From NCBI RefSeq assembly GCF_000013385.1, contig NC_007760.1:3570001-3634000 (forward strand): DNA of 64,000 nt, read 5' to 3'. A program made the translations under genes and the position numbers. Below, piece by piece: positions 50,128-58,919 of this stretch (the stretch's first letter is position 1; the number at the start of each line of letters is the position of its first letter). The DNA comes from Anaeromyxobacter dehalogenans 2CP-C. Its GTDB lineage: Bacteria > Myxococcota > Myxococcia > Myxococcales > Anaeromyxobacteraceae. The notes under the pieces were generated by a model. That model was not told the origin of the DNA, did not search any database, and was given only the letters and a program-made list of their open reading frames with translations.

Positions 50128-52437
50128 TCACAGCCTCCGCGGCGCGGCGTGCCCTCCGGACGCCCCCTCGGCCGCCGCGCCGGGGCCGTCCACGTCGCTG
50201 AAGAGCGGGCTCTCTCCGGCCGGCGCGGTGGTGGGACGCGGCGCCGCCCGGATCCCCCGCCAACACAGCACCACGAGCGGCAGCACGCCGCCCACGATGA
50301 AGAGCGCGTCGCCCGGGAGCCTCCACCACTCGAAGAACGTGAGCGGGCGCGCCGTCACGTACTCGAGCTGGCGCGCCTCGAAGTACCCGACCGTCACCGA
50401 CCGGTAGAGCTGGAGCACGCCGATCGGGAAGAGCGTCGCGAACACCATCCAGCCGAGCCCGAGGTTGAGCGACCAGAAGCTCACCCCGGCGAGCCGCTCG
50501 GACCAGCGCTCCGGCGCGACCAGGTAGCGGACCGCGAAGAGCGCCAGCGCCACCGCCAGCATGCCGTACACGCCCATCATGGCGGCGTGCCCGTGGTTCG
50601 CGGTGAGCGCGGTGCCGATCTGGTAGTAGGAGACGATGGGGAGGTTGATGAGGAAGCCGAAGATCCCCGCGCCCACGAAGTTCCAGAAGCCCACCGCCGC
50701 GAGGAACATGACCGCCCAGCGGTGCGGGAACGGCGCCGCGCCCTCGCGCTGCTGCGCCTTCGCGAGCGACAGGAAGCTCCAGGCCTCGACGGTGAGGAAC
50801 GTGAGCGGGATGACCTCCGCGGCGGAGAAGAACGCGCCGAGCGCCATGTGCTCGGCCGGCTCGCCGGAGAAGTACACGTGGTGCATCGTCCCGACCACGC
50901 CGCCCACCGAGTAGAGGATGATCTCGAGGTAGACCAGCCGCACCGCCGCCTTCTCCGCGACCACGCCGAGCAGGACGAAGAGGTAGGCGACGATCGCCGT
51001 GGTGAAGAGCTCGAGGAAGTCCTCGACCCACAGGTGCACCACCCAGAACCGCCAGTAGTCGGTGACGGTGAAGTGGGCGCGCGGGTGCGCGAGCAGGCCC
51101 ACCGCGTAGAACGCCGGGATCGCGAGCGCGGCGAAGAAGAAGAGCCAGGGCATGTTGCCGAGGTGCTCGCGGACGAGGCGCGGCCGGAGCGTCCGGTACA
51201 GCATGGCCGCCCAGGCGAAGAGCCCGGCGACGAGGAGCACCTGCCAGAAGCGCCCGAGCTCCAGGTACTCGAACCCCTGGTTCCCGAGCCAGTAGCCGCG
51301 GATCCAGCCGTGGATCCCGGCCAGCTCGCCGAGCAGGCTGCCCACCACCACCACCGCGAGCGCCCCGAGCAGCGCGAACGCGAGCGTCCGCTGCCCGCGG
51401 GGCTCGCGCCCGGCGATCATCGGCGCGACGAAGATGCCGGCCGCGAGGTAGGACGTCGCCACCCAGAAGATGGCGAGCTGCAGGTGCCAGGTGCGGACCA
51501 CGTTGAACGGGAGCAGCGCCGCCAGGTCGATGCCGAAGAAGCCCTCCAGCTCGGCGCGGTAGTGCTGCGACGCGCCGCCGGCCAGCGTCTGGGCGAGGAA
51601 CAGCAGCGCCATCACGAGGAAGTACCACCCGGTGGCGCGCTGGCCCGGCGTGAGGGGGACGTCCTGCGGCCGGCGGAACGTGAGCGTCTGGGTCTCGCGC
51701 CCCTGCCAGCCGAGGAACCGCCACCGGCCGAACGCGGCGAAGAGGAGCCCGGTCCCGCCGAGCAGCGCCACCAGCGAGAGCACGCTCCACACCACCATCG
51801 AGCCTGTGGGGCGGTTCAGGACGAGCGGCTCGGGGGGCCAGTTGTTCGTGTACGAGTAGTCGGCGCCGGGGCGCTGCGCGGAGGCGGCCCAGGCGGTCCA
51901 CGCGAAGAACGCCGTCAGCTGCCGGAGGTCCTCGGGGCTCGAGACGAGCCCCGGCGAGAGCCCCGTCCTCGCGCTCGGCTGCGAGAAGAACGCGCGCAGC
52001 GACTCGCGCGCGTGCTCGAACGCCGCCGCCTGGCCCTCGGTGAACCGCAGCACCCCCGTGGCCGGGTCGTAGCGGTTCTCGCGGAATTCGGCCCACGTCC
52101 GCGGGCCCCCCTCCCGCTCCGACTCGCCGTTCCGCGCGGCGACGAAGCGGGCCGACCGCCGCAGGTACTCGGCGGTGAAGTCCGGGCCGAGGTAGCCGCC
52201 GTGCCCGAGCACCGAGCCGTAGTCCATCAGGCCGCGGGTGAGGAACAGCTCCTGGCCCGCGAGGATGTCCTCGCGGTCGAACACCACCCGGCCGCGCGGA
52301 TCGACGGTCTTCTCCGGGATGGGGGGCGAGGCCGTGTAGGTCCGGTAGGCGAGGACGCCGAGGATCCCGAACCCGACGACCATGACGAGGAGCGCGGCCT
52401 GCGGCCACGCCCTGGAGACGAGCAGTCCTCGGCGCAT
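50128..52437 (-). CDS. norZ: Quinol-dependent nitric oxide reductase (qNOR)
   Basis: A 769-residue qNOR. An N-terminal membrane segment and a periplasmic, haem-free cytochrome-c-like domain (about 40-240) precede a twelve-segment haem-copper oxidase-like domain. Haem b, b3 and FeB ligands lie in RTWHLQLAIFW, HLWVEDF, GTMHHVYFSG and ALTANHGHAAMMGVYG. The enzyme reduces NO to N2O with quinol electrons, used in denitrification or NO detoxification. GGAG lies before ATG 52437. No NO-sensing regulator is adjacent. Confidence 0.95.
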   Translation of the reverse strand: MRRGLLVSRAWPQAALLVMVVGFGILGVLAYRTYTASPPIPEKTVDPRGRVVFDREDILAGQELFLTRGLMDYGSVLGHGGYLGPDFTAEYLRRSARFVAARNGESEREGGPRTWAEFRENRYDPATGVLRFTEGQAAAFEHARESLRAFFSQPSARTGLSPGLVSSPEDLRQLTAFFAWTAWAASAQRPGADYSYTNNWPPEPLVLNRPTGSMVVWSVLSLVALLGGTGLLFAAFGRWRFLGWQGRETQTLTFRRPQDVPLTPGQRATGWYFLVMALLFLAQTLAGGASQHYRAELEGFFGIDLAALLPFNVVRTWHLQLAIFWVATSYLAAGIFVAPMIAGREPRGQRTLAFALLGALAVVVVGSLLGELAGIHGWIRGYWLGNQGFEYLELGRFWQVLLVAGLFAWAAMLYRTLRPRLVREHLGNMPWLFFFAALAIPAFYAVGLLAHPRAHFTVTDYWRFWVVHLWVEDFLELFTTAIVAYLFVLLGVVAEKAAVRLVYLEIILYSVGGVVGTMHHVYFSGEPAEHMALGAFFSAAEVIPLTFLTVEAWSFLSLAKAQQREGAAPFPHRWAVMFLAAVGFWNFVGAGIFGFLINLPIVSYYQIGTALTANHGHAAMMGVYGMLAVALALFAVRYLVAPERWSERLAGVSFWSLNLGLGWMVFATLFPIGVLQLYRSVTVGYFEARQLEYVTARPLTFFEWWRLPGDALFIVGGVLPLVVLCWRGIRAAPRPTTAPAGESPLFSDVDGPGAAAEGASGGHAAPRRL

Positions 52438-52528
52438 GCGGTCTCCTCGAGGCGAACGCCTGACGCTGGCGACCGGGCGGCCGCCCGGCAAGGCTCCGCC
52501 CCGAGGGGGAAGCCCCCCGAGCGAGGCC

Positions 52529-55354
52529 TCAGCCCCGGCGACCGCGCAGGACCCGCTTCTTCAGCTCGCCGATCCAGACGACGGAGCTCGCCACGGCGAC
52601 GCAGAGGAGCCAGTCGCCGGCGTCGAGCGGGACGGTGCGGAACGGGCGCTGCAGGAAGGGCAGGTGGACGACCGCGACCTGCAGCGCCGCCGAGCCGGCC
52701 ACCGCCAGCCACAGCCACCGGTTCGCGAAGAGCCGGTGGAACGTGCTGTGGTGCTCGAAGCGGCAGTTGAAGGTGTTGAAGAGCTGGAAGAACACGAGCG
52801 TCGTGAAGCCCATCGTCCGCGCGCGACCGATCCCCTGCCCCGCGTCCGCGCCGGAGACGAGGCCGCCGGGGAGCTCCCAGTCCATCACCAGCAGCGTGCC
52901 GACCGCCATGACGACGCCGATGAAGACGATGTCGAGCCAGGCGCGGCCGGGGAGGACGCGGCTGCGTGGATCGCGCGGCGGCCTCAGCATCACGTCGTGA
53001 TCGGGCGGCTCGACCCCAAGCGCCAGCGCCGGCCCGGAGTCGGTCAGCAGGTTGATCCACAGGATCTGCGTGGCGAGGAGCGGCACCACCAGCGCGGAGC
53101 CCTGCTCCGGCACGAGGCCGATCGTCCCGGCGAAGACCACGCCCAGGAACATGACCAGCACCTCGCCGATGTTCGACGACAGCAGGAAGCGGAGGAAGCG
53201 CTGGATGTTGGCGAAGATCGACCGCCCCTCCTCCACCGCGGCCACGATCGACGCGAAGTCGTCGTCGGCCAGCACCATGTCCGCGGCGCCCTTCGCCACG
53301 TCGGTGCCGGTGATCCCCATCGCCACGCCGATGTCGGCGGCCTTCAGCGCCGGCGCGTCGTTCACGCCGTCGCCGGTCATCGCGGCGATCTCGCCGTTCG
53401 CGTGCAGCGCCCGGACGATCCGCAGCTTGTGCTCCGGGGCGACGCGGGCGTAGACCGCGACCTCGCGCACGGTGTCGCGCAGCTCCGCCTCGTCCATCCC
53501 TTGCAGCGCCGTGCCGGTGACCGCCGCGGCGCCGGGCGCCGCGATCCCGAGCTCCGCCGCGATCGCGGAGGCCGTGGCCGGGTGGTCGCCGGTGATCATG
53601 ACGGGACGCACCCCGGCGCGCTTCGCCCGCGCGACCGCGTCGCGTGCCTCGGGCCGCGGCGGGTCGATCATCCCCACCACCCCGAGGAACACGAGCGCCT
53701 GCTCCAGCTCCTCGGTCACCGCCTCCGCCGCCGCGTCGCGGCCGAGGGCGCGGTAGGCGACGCCGAGCGTGCGCAGCGCCTCCGCGGCGAGCGCGTCCAC
53801 CGCGCGCCCGAGCTCCTCGCGGCGGGCCGGCGTGAGCGGTCGCGTCCCCGCGCCGACGCGCTCCTCGGTGCAGCGCGCCAGCAGCACGTCGGGCGCGCCC
53901 TTGGAGAAGACCATCGTCCGGCCCGGGTCCTGGGCGTCGGTGTGGGCCGTGCTCATGAGCTTGCGCTCGGACGAGAACGGCACCTCGCCGACGCGCGGGT
54001 AGCGGCCGTGGAGCGCCTCCGACGCGTGGCCGACCTTCCGCGCCGCGACGACCAGCGCGCCCTCCGTCGGATCGCCCTGGACCGTCCAGCGCCCGCCTTC
54101 CTGGCGGAGCGCCGCGTTGTTCGCCAGCTCCCCGGCCGCCAGCGTCCGGGACACCTCCTCCAGCAGCGCCGGGTCCTCGACCGGCTTCCCGCCCTGCTGC
54201 ACCTCGCCCGCCGGATCGTAGCCGGTCCCGGTGAGGTCCACGCGGCCGCTCGCCGTCACCACGGCGCGGACCGTCATCTCGTTGCGGGTGAGCGTCCCGG
54301 TCTTGTCCGAGCAGATGGTGGTGGTCGAGCCGAGCGTCTCGACCGACGACAGCTTGCGGACGATGACGTTCCGCTCCGCCATGCGCCGCGTCCCGAGCGA
54401 CAGCACGATGGTGGTGATGGCGGTGAGGCCCTCCGGCACCGCCGCCACCGCGAGCGACACCGCGAGCAGCAGCACGTCCAGGAGGTCCGCCAGCGCGCTC
54501 AGGTGCTCCACCAGCACCAGCGTCGCGCCGATCACGACGGCGATCGCGACCACCGCCGCGCCGAGCAGCTTCCCCACCCGGTCGAGCTCCTTCTGCAGCG
54601 GCGTCGGGGCCTCCTCCGTCGCCTGCAGGGAGGCCGCGATCCTGCCGATCTCGGTGGCCCGCCCGGTGCCGGTGACCACCGCGCGGCCACGCCCCGCCGC
54701 GATCGCCGTCCCGCTGAACACCATGTTCGTCCGATCGCCGATCCCCACCTCGTCGGCGAGCGGCGCGGGGTCCTTCGAGGCGGCGGTGCTCTCGCCGGTG
54801 AGCGCCGACTCGGCGGCGCGGAGCGCGATGGACTCGACCACCCGCGCGTCCGCCGCGATCGTGTCGCCCTCCTCGAGCAGGAGCAGGTCGCCCGGCACGA
54901 GCTCGGGCGTCGGCACCATCCGCTGCTCGCCGTCGCGCAGCACGCGGGCGCTCGGGGCCGACATCGCCTCGAGCGCCGCCAGCGCCTGCTCGGCGCGGCT
55001 CTCCTGCGCGAACCCGAGCACGCCGTTCAGGAGCACGACCGCGAGGATGGTGAGCGCCTCGTACGGCACGGGCCCCTCGGGCTCGAGCCACCAGGCGGCG
55101 AACGACACCGCGGTCGCGACGAGCAGGAGGCCGGTGAGGACGTCCTTGAACTGGGCGAGGAACCGGCGCCAGGCCGGGACGGGCGGCGCGGACGGCAGCT
55201 CGTTCCGCCCGTACCGCCGGAGTCGGTCCCGCGCCTCTCCGTCCGTCAGCCCGCGCTTCGCGTCCCCGGCGAGCGAGGCGACGACGTCGCGGGCGCTGCG
55301 GCGGTACGGCGGGCGATCCTGGGGCGCGGCGGCGGCTTCCGGGAGTGCGACCAT
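52529..55354 (-). CDS. P2-type cation-transporting ATPase (calcium ATPase-like)
   Basis: A 941-residue P-type ATPase. Actuator motif TGES, M4 motif VAAVPEGLTAI, phosphorylation site CSDKTGTLTRNEM, hinge TGDGVNDAPALK, and M6 motif LWINLLTDSGPALALG in place of the NLVTDG of SERCA. The M4 PEGL matches P2A calcium pumps; ion specificity needs care since M6 differs. It follows the qNOR gene's upstream region on the same strand, 91 bp from it. Confidence 0.92.
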   Translation of the reverse strand: MVALPEAAAAPQDRPPYRRSARDVVASLAGDAKRGLTDGEARDRLRRYGRNELPSAPPVPAWRRFLAQFKDVLTGLLLVATAVSFAAWWLEPEGPVPYEALTILAVVLLNGVLGFAQESRAEQALAALEAMSAPSARVLRDGEQRMVPTPELVPGDLLLLEEGDTIAADARVVESIALRAAESALTGESTAASKDPAPLADEVGIGDRTNMVFSGTAIAAGRGRAVVTGTGRATEIGRIAASLQATEEAPTPLQKELDRVGKLLGAAVVAIAVVIGATLVLVEHLSALADLLDVLLLAVSLAVAAVPEGLTAITTIVLSLGTRRMAERNVIVRKLSSVETLGSTTTICSDKTGTLTRNEMTVRAVVTASGRVDLTGTGYDPAGEVQQGGKPVEDPALLEEVSRTLAAGELANNAALRQEGGRWTVQGDPTEGALVVAARKVGHASEALHGRYPRVGEVPFSSERKLMSTAHTDAQDPGRTMVFSKGAPDVLLARCTEERVGAGTRPLTPARREELGRAVDALAAEALRTLGVAYRALGRDAAAEAVTEELEQALVFLGVVGMIDPPRPEARDAVARAKRAGVRPVMITGDHPATASAIAAELGIAAPGAAAVTGTALQGMDEAELRDTVREVAVYARVAPEHKLRIVRALHANGEIAAMTGDGVNDAPALKAADIGVAMGITGTDVAKGAADMVLADDDFASIVAAVEEGRSIFANIQRFLRFLLSSNIGEVLVMFLGVVFAGTIGLVPEQGSALVVPLLATQILWINLLTDSGPALALGVEPPDHDVMLRPPRDPRSRVLPGRAWLDIVFIGVVMAVGTLLVMDWELPGGLVSGADAGQGIGRARTMGFTTLVFFQLFNTFNCRFEHHSTFHRLFANRWLWLAVAGSAALQVAVVHLPFLQRPFRTVPLDAGDWLLCVAVASSVVWIGELKKRVLRGRRG

Positions 55355-55507
55355 GTCCGTGGCTCTTGCCCACCGCGGCCACCGGGCCCCTGCCGCGGCC
55401 GTGGGTCCGCGTCAACGTACGCCGGCCGCGGCCGGATCCGGGCGCCGACATGGGGGGTGGGGCATTGCGCAGCAGGGCCGGCGCCCACCGGCACGACCTC
55501 TCCCAGC

Positions 55508-56734
55508 TCAGGGGACGGTTGCTCGATCCGCCATCCCCCCGGACGCGGGCGCCGTCGCGGCGTGCGTCTCCGGCAGGAGCGGGAGCCTGACGACGAGCTC
55601 GGTGCCGCGGCCCCCGTCGTCGCCGCCGGCGGCGATGGTGCCGCCGTGGAGGTCCACCAGCCCCTTCGCGAGCGCGAGCCCGAGCCCGAGCCCGCCTCGA
55701 TTGCGATCGAACGTGTCGGCCCCCTGGGCGAACGGCTCGAAGAGGCGGGAGCGGACCTCCGGCGCGATCCCGACCCCGTCGTCGCGGACGCGCACGACCG
55801 CGATCCCCGGCTCCTCGCGCGCGACCGACACCTCGGTCCGCCCGCCGGGGCCCGCGAACTTGGCCGCGTTGGAGAGCAGGTTGCCGACCACCTGCGCGAG
55901 CCGGACGGCGTCGCCGTCCACCCACAGCGGCCCGTCGGCCACCCGCAGGTCGAGATCGCCGCGGACGAACAGGGATCTGTGGTCGTCCACGGTCCGGCGG
56001 ACGATCTCGGCGAGATCCATTCGCGCCCGGCGGACCTGCACCTTGCCGCTCGCGAGGCGAGTCGCGTCGAGCAGGTCGTTCACGAGCCTCGTCAGGTGAC
56101 CGAACTGCCGGCCCATGATGGCGCGCGCGCTCGCTGCGCGCTCGCTGCCTGGCGCCACGCGGTCGAGCAGGTGAAGCGCGTTGCCGATGGAGCCGAGCGG
56201 GTTCCGGAGCTCGTGCGAGAGCATGCTCAGGAAGTGGGTCCGCCTGCCGATCGCGTCACGGAGCTCCTGCGCGACCCGGCGCTCCTCGTCGTGCAGCCGG
56301 AGGGACGCGAGGTAGGCGCCGAGCAGCGAGGCGACCACCGAGAGCAACTGGAGATCCTGTTCACCGTACGCGCCGTCGTCGCGCTCGACCACGAGGACGC
56401 CGGCGACCGCGTCCAGCGCGACGAGCGGCACCGCGAGGTGCGACGTCGGCCCGGCGGGGATCGACGGGACCGCGGCAGGGCCGTGGTCGAAGAGCGACGC
56501 GAGCAGCGCCTCCGCCTTGGTCTCCAGGCGCCGGCGCGCGGGCTCGGGGAGCGGCGGCTCGAGCAGGAGCCGCGGCGCGGCCGCCGCCGTGGCGTTCACG
56601 AGCGCGCACCGATCGTGGGGTACGAGGCGGCGGAGGGCAGCGAGCGCCCGCCGGACACGCGCCTCCGCGTCCTGACCGGACTCGAGCGCGTGCGCGAGGT
56701 CGGCGAGGACCGAGGCCGTGGGGAGCGAGGTCAC
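55508..56734 (-). CDS. Sensor histidine kinase with GAF domain
   Basis: A 408-residue cytoplasmic kinase. GAF domain (about 15-150), then the dimerisation/phospho-acceptor helix FLSMLSHELRNPLGS (H-box), N-box NLLSNAAKF, G1 RDDGVGI and G2 GGLGLGLAL. No membrane segments. The GTG start overlaps the stop of the KaiC-like gene by four bases, so the kinase is translated with it and may use it as partner or input. No response regulator is in the operon; the hybrid kinase across the divergent promoter has a receiver. Confidence 0.92.
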   Translation of the reverse strand: MTSLPTASVLADLAHALESGQDAEARVRRALAALRRLVPHDRCALVNATAAAAPRLLLEPPLPEPARRRLETKAEALLASLFDHGPAAVPSIPAGPTSHLAVPLVALDAVAGVLVVERDDGAYGEQDLQLLSVVASLLGAYLASLRLHDEERRVAQELRDAIGRRTHFLSMLSHELRNPLGSIGNALHLLDRVAPGSERAASARAIMGRQFGHLTRLVNDLLDATRLASGKVQVRRARMDLAEIVRRTVDDHRSLFVRGDLDLRVADGPLWVDGDAVRLAQVVGNLLSNAAKFAGPGGRTEVSVAREEPGIAVVRVRDDGVGIAPEVRSRLFEPFAQGADTFDRNRGGLGLGLALAKGLVDLHGGTIAAGGDDGGRGTELVVRLPLLPETHAATAPASGGMADRATVP

Positions 56735-58215
56735 GGCGTGGGCTTCCCGGCCGCGACGGGGATGCCGGTGAGCACGCCGCGCAGCTCCTTGAACGGCGCC
56801 CGCTCCGAGACGTCCACGCCGCCCGGCCCGATGGTCATCCCGCGCACCTCGGTGTTCACATCGACGCCGCGCGCCTTGATGCCCGACACGGCGCGGTCGA
56901 GCCGGCCGCCGAGCTCGACGTAGCGGAGCTGGACGACGTTGTCGCTCGCGAACGACACGCCGTGGCCGGACAGCTGCCCGGTCCCGAGGAGCTCGGTGAT
57001 CTCGAGCGTCATCACCAGCGTCGCGCCGGCCCCGCGCAGGTGCTTCGCGAGCGCGTAGACGAGCTCGCGGTACCGGCGCTCCGAGACGGCCCCGAGCGCC
57101 AGGCTCGTGAGGCTGTCGATGACGACGCGCCTCGCGCCGAGGCGCTCGACCTCCCGGCGCACCTCGTGGAGGAAGCGGTCGGTGGAGAGCTCGATGGGCG
57201 GCGCGTAGCGGAGGTGTACGAGCCCCTGCTCCTCGAGCCCCGCGAAGCCGAACGGGAACTTGCTCGCGATGTCCCGGAGCTGGTCGGGGGTCTCCTCGAG
57301 CGTGAACAGCACGCCCGGCTCACCGCGGCGCGCGCCCTCCACCAGGAAGTGGAGCCCGAGCAGCGTCTTGCCGGTTCCCGTCCCGCCCATGACGGTGGTG
57401 CTGCTCGCCGGCGGGATGCCGCCGTGGAAGAGGGCGTCGAGCTGCGCGACGCCGGTGGACAGCAGCGCGCGCTGCGCCCCGGGGGGTGGCTCGGCGGCGG
57501 CGGGGGCCGCCGGCGAGCTGACGCGCGGGAAGAACGAGATGCCGTCCCCGCCGATCTCGAAGAGGTGGACGCCGGGCACGAACGCGGAGCCGCGGAGCTT
57601 CTGGATCTCCAGCTCGCGGATGCGGTTCAGGTCCTGCGGCGCCGTCCCGAGCCGCACGATGCCATCGGCGATCGCGAACTCCGGCAGCTGCCCCGCGTCG
57701 GCGGCCGCGTACTCGCCGACGAGGAGCGTCGTCGCGCCCCAGCTCGCCATCTGGACCGCGAAGTCGTAGGTGAGGGTGCGCTCCCGCTCCGGCTCCCTGG
57801 ACAGATCGTGCAGCGCCTTGAAGCTGTCGATCACGACGAGGTCGGGCTCGCTCTCCTCGACGCGCTCGACGACCGTCGCGAGCGCGGCCGCCGGGTCGTG
57901 GGCGCGGAGCCTCGAGCCGAGGTCCACGATGCGGACCTTCTCGTCGAGGAGCCGGGGGTCGAAGAAGCGGAACCCCTGCATGTGCCGCACGAGCTTCAGC
58001 GACGGCTCGGAGAGCGTGGTGAAGTAGAGCGAGCGCTTCCCCTGGCGGGCCGCGTGGAACAGCATCTGGAGGGCGAGGACCGTCTTCCCGGATCCGGGCT
58101 CGCCCGAGACGACCGTGATCGACTTCGCCGGGATGCCGCCGCCCAGGACCTGGTCGAGCCCCTCGACGCCGGTGCTGACGCGCTCGAGCCGAAGCGCCTG
58201 GCCGTCACCGCTCAT
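56731..58215 (-). CDS. KaiC-like double-RecA ATPase
   Basis: A 494-residue protein with two KaiC domains. Domain 1: Walker A GEPGSGKT (38-45), Walker B DLVVIDS (125-131). Domain 2: Walker A GGTGTGKT (277-284). The catalytic Glu pair of KaiC reads Ser-Glu in domain 1 (TTLSE, 67-71) but Glu-Glu in domain 2 (TLEE, 305-308). This is the non-clock KaiC family, found with kinases in many bacteria; no kaiA or kaiB is present. It overlaps the upstream small gene by 11 bp and the kinase gene by four, so the three are coupled. Confidence 0.92.
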   Translation of the reverse strand: MSGDGQALRLERVSTGVEGLDQVLGGGIPAKSITVVSGEPGSGKTVLALQMLFHAARQGKRSLYFTTLSEPSLKLVRHMQGFRFFDPRLLDEKVRIVDLGSRLRAHDPAAALATVVERVEESEPDLVVIDSFKALHDLSREPERERTLTYDFAVQMASWGATTLLVGEYAAADAGQLPEFAIADGIVRLGTAPQDLNRIRELEIQKLRGSAFVPGVHLFEIGGDGISFFPRVSSPAAPAAAEPPPGAQRALLSTGVAQLDALFHGGIPPASSTTVMGGTGTGKTLLGLHFLVEGARRGEPGVLFTLEETPDQLRDIASKFPFGFAGLEEQGLVHLRYAPPIELSTDRFLHEVRREVERLGARRVVIDSLTSLALGAVSERRYRELVYALAKHLRGAGATLVMTLEITELLGTGQLSGHGVSFASDNVVQLRYVELGGRLDRAVSGIKARGVDVNTEVRGMTIGPGGVDVSERAPFKELRGVLTGIPVAAGKPTP

Positions 58216-58597
58216 CGTTCGCCTCCTCGCCGGCGAGGCCCGCCTCGACCAGCTCCGGCGCCTGCGCGAGCCGGCGCGCGATCACGAGTCCGGTGAGCTC
58301 ACGGAACAGCGGGTGGAGATCGTCGCGCACCAGCCTCCGCAGCTGCTCGACGGCGTCGCGCTGCGCGGGGTCGTGCCACGCGCCGGGGAGCACCCAGGCG
58401 TACCCGAGCCCCTCGCGCCTCAGGACGACCGCGGCGAGCTCCGGCTGCTTCGCCGATGCACGCTTCAGCGCCCGCCGTAGCAGCGCGGCGGTCGCCGCCG
58501 AGCCGACGAGGTCCGCCACCTCGTCCCACAGCCGCTGGAACAGCTCGGCGGCGGACGCGCGGCGGGGCGAAGCAGGCTCTCGGCTCGGGGACGACAT
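58205..58597 (-). CDS. Small protein of the KaiC operon, unknown function
   Basis: A 130-residue soluble, helical protein (AELFQRLWDEVADLVGSAAT, then ALLRRALKRASAKQPELAAV, later LVRDDLHPLFRELTGLVIAR). Family not recognised by me. Its 3' end overlaps the KaiC-like gene by 11 bp, and the group (small protein, KaiC, GAF kinase) looks like one module. The helical layout could serve protein contact with KaiC; inference only. Confidence 0.75.
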   Translation of the reverse strand: MSSPSREPASPRRASAAELFQRLWDEVADLVGSAATAALLRRALKRASAKQPELAAVVLRREGLGYAWVLPGAWHDPAQRDAVEQLRRLVRDDLHPLFRELTGLVIARRLAQAPELVEAGLAGEEANDER

Positions 58598-58919
58598 GCC
58601 GCGGCACTCCGGGTGAAGCTCGCGTCGTGAGGCGTCACGCTACCACCCCGGTCCGCAGCCGCGCGGGCTGCCCCAAGAAGCCAGCCGGGGCCGCCGAGCA
58701 CGGGCCGGGGCGGCGCGAACGGGGGATCGCCGGAGCGGGCACACGCCGGCACGCCCCCTGCGACCGGGACGGCACCTCGGGTGCGCACTAAGATCTGGAG
58801 CCACGCAGGTGCAGACAGTCGGATCGCCGCCGGTGGGCGGGAGGCGTGCAGCCGCACCACCCCTCACCGCCGGGCTGGCTGCTTCTCACCCGCCGAGCAC
58901 GGAGCACCGAGGCTTGACC
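58598..58919. other. Divergent promoter region of the KaiC and CheB-CheR operons
   Basis: No gene is seen. It should hold promoters for both directions. I found no clear -35/-10 pair or palindrome; both ends are GC-rich. Confidence 0.5.
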
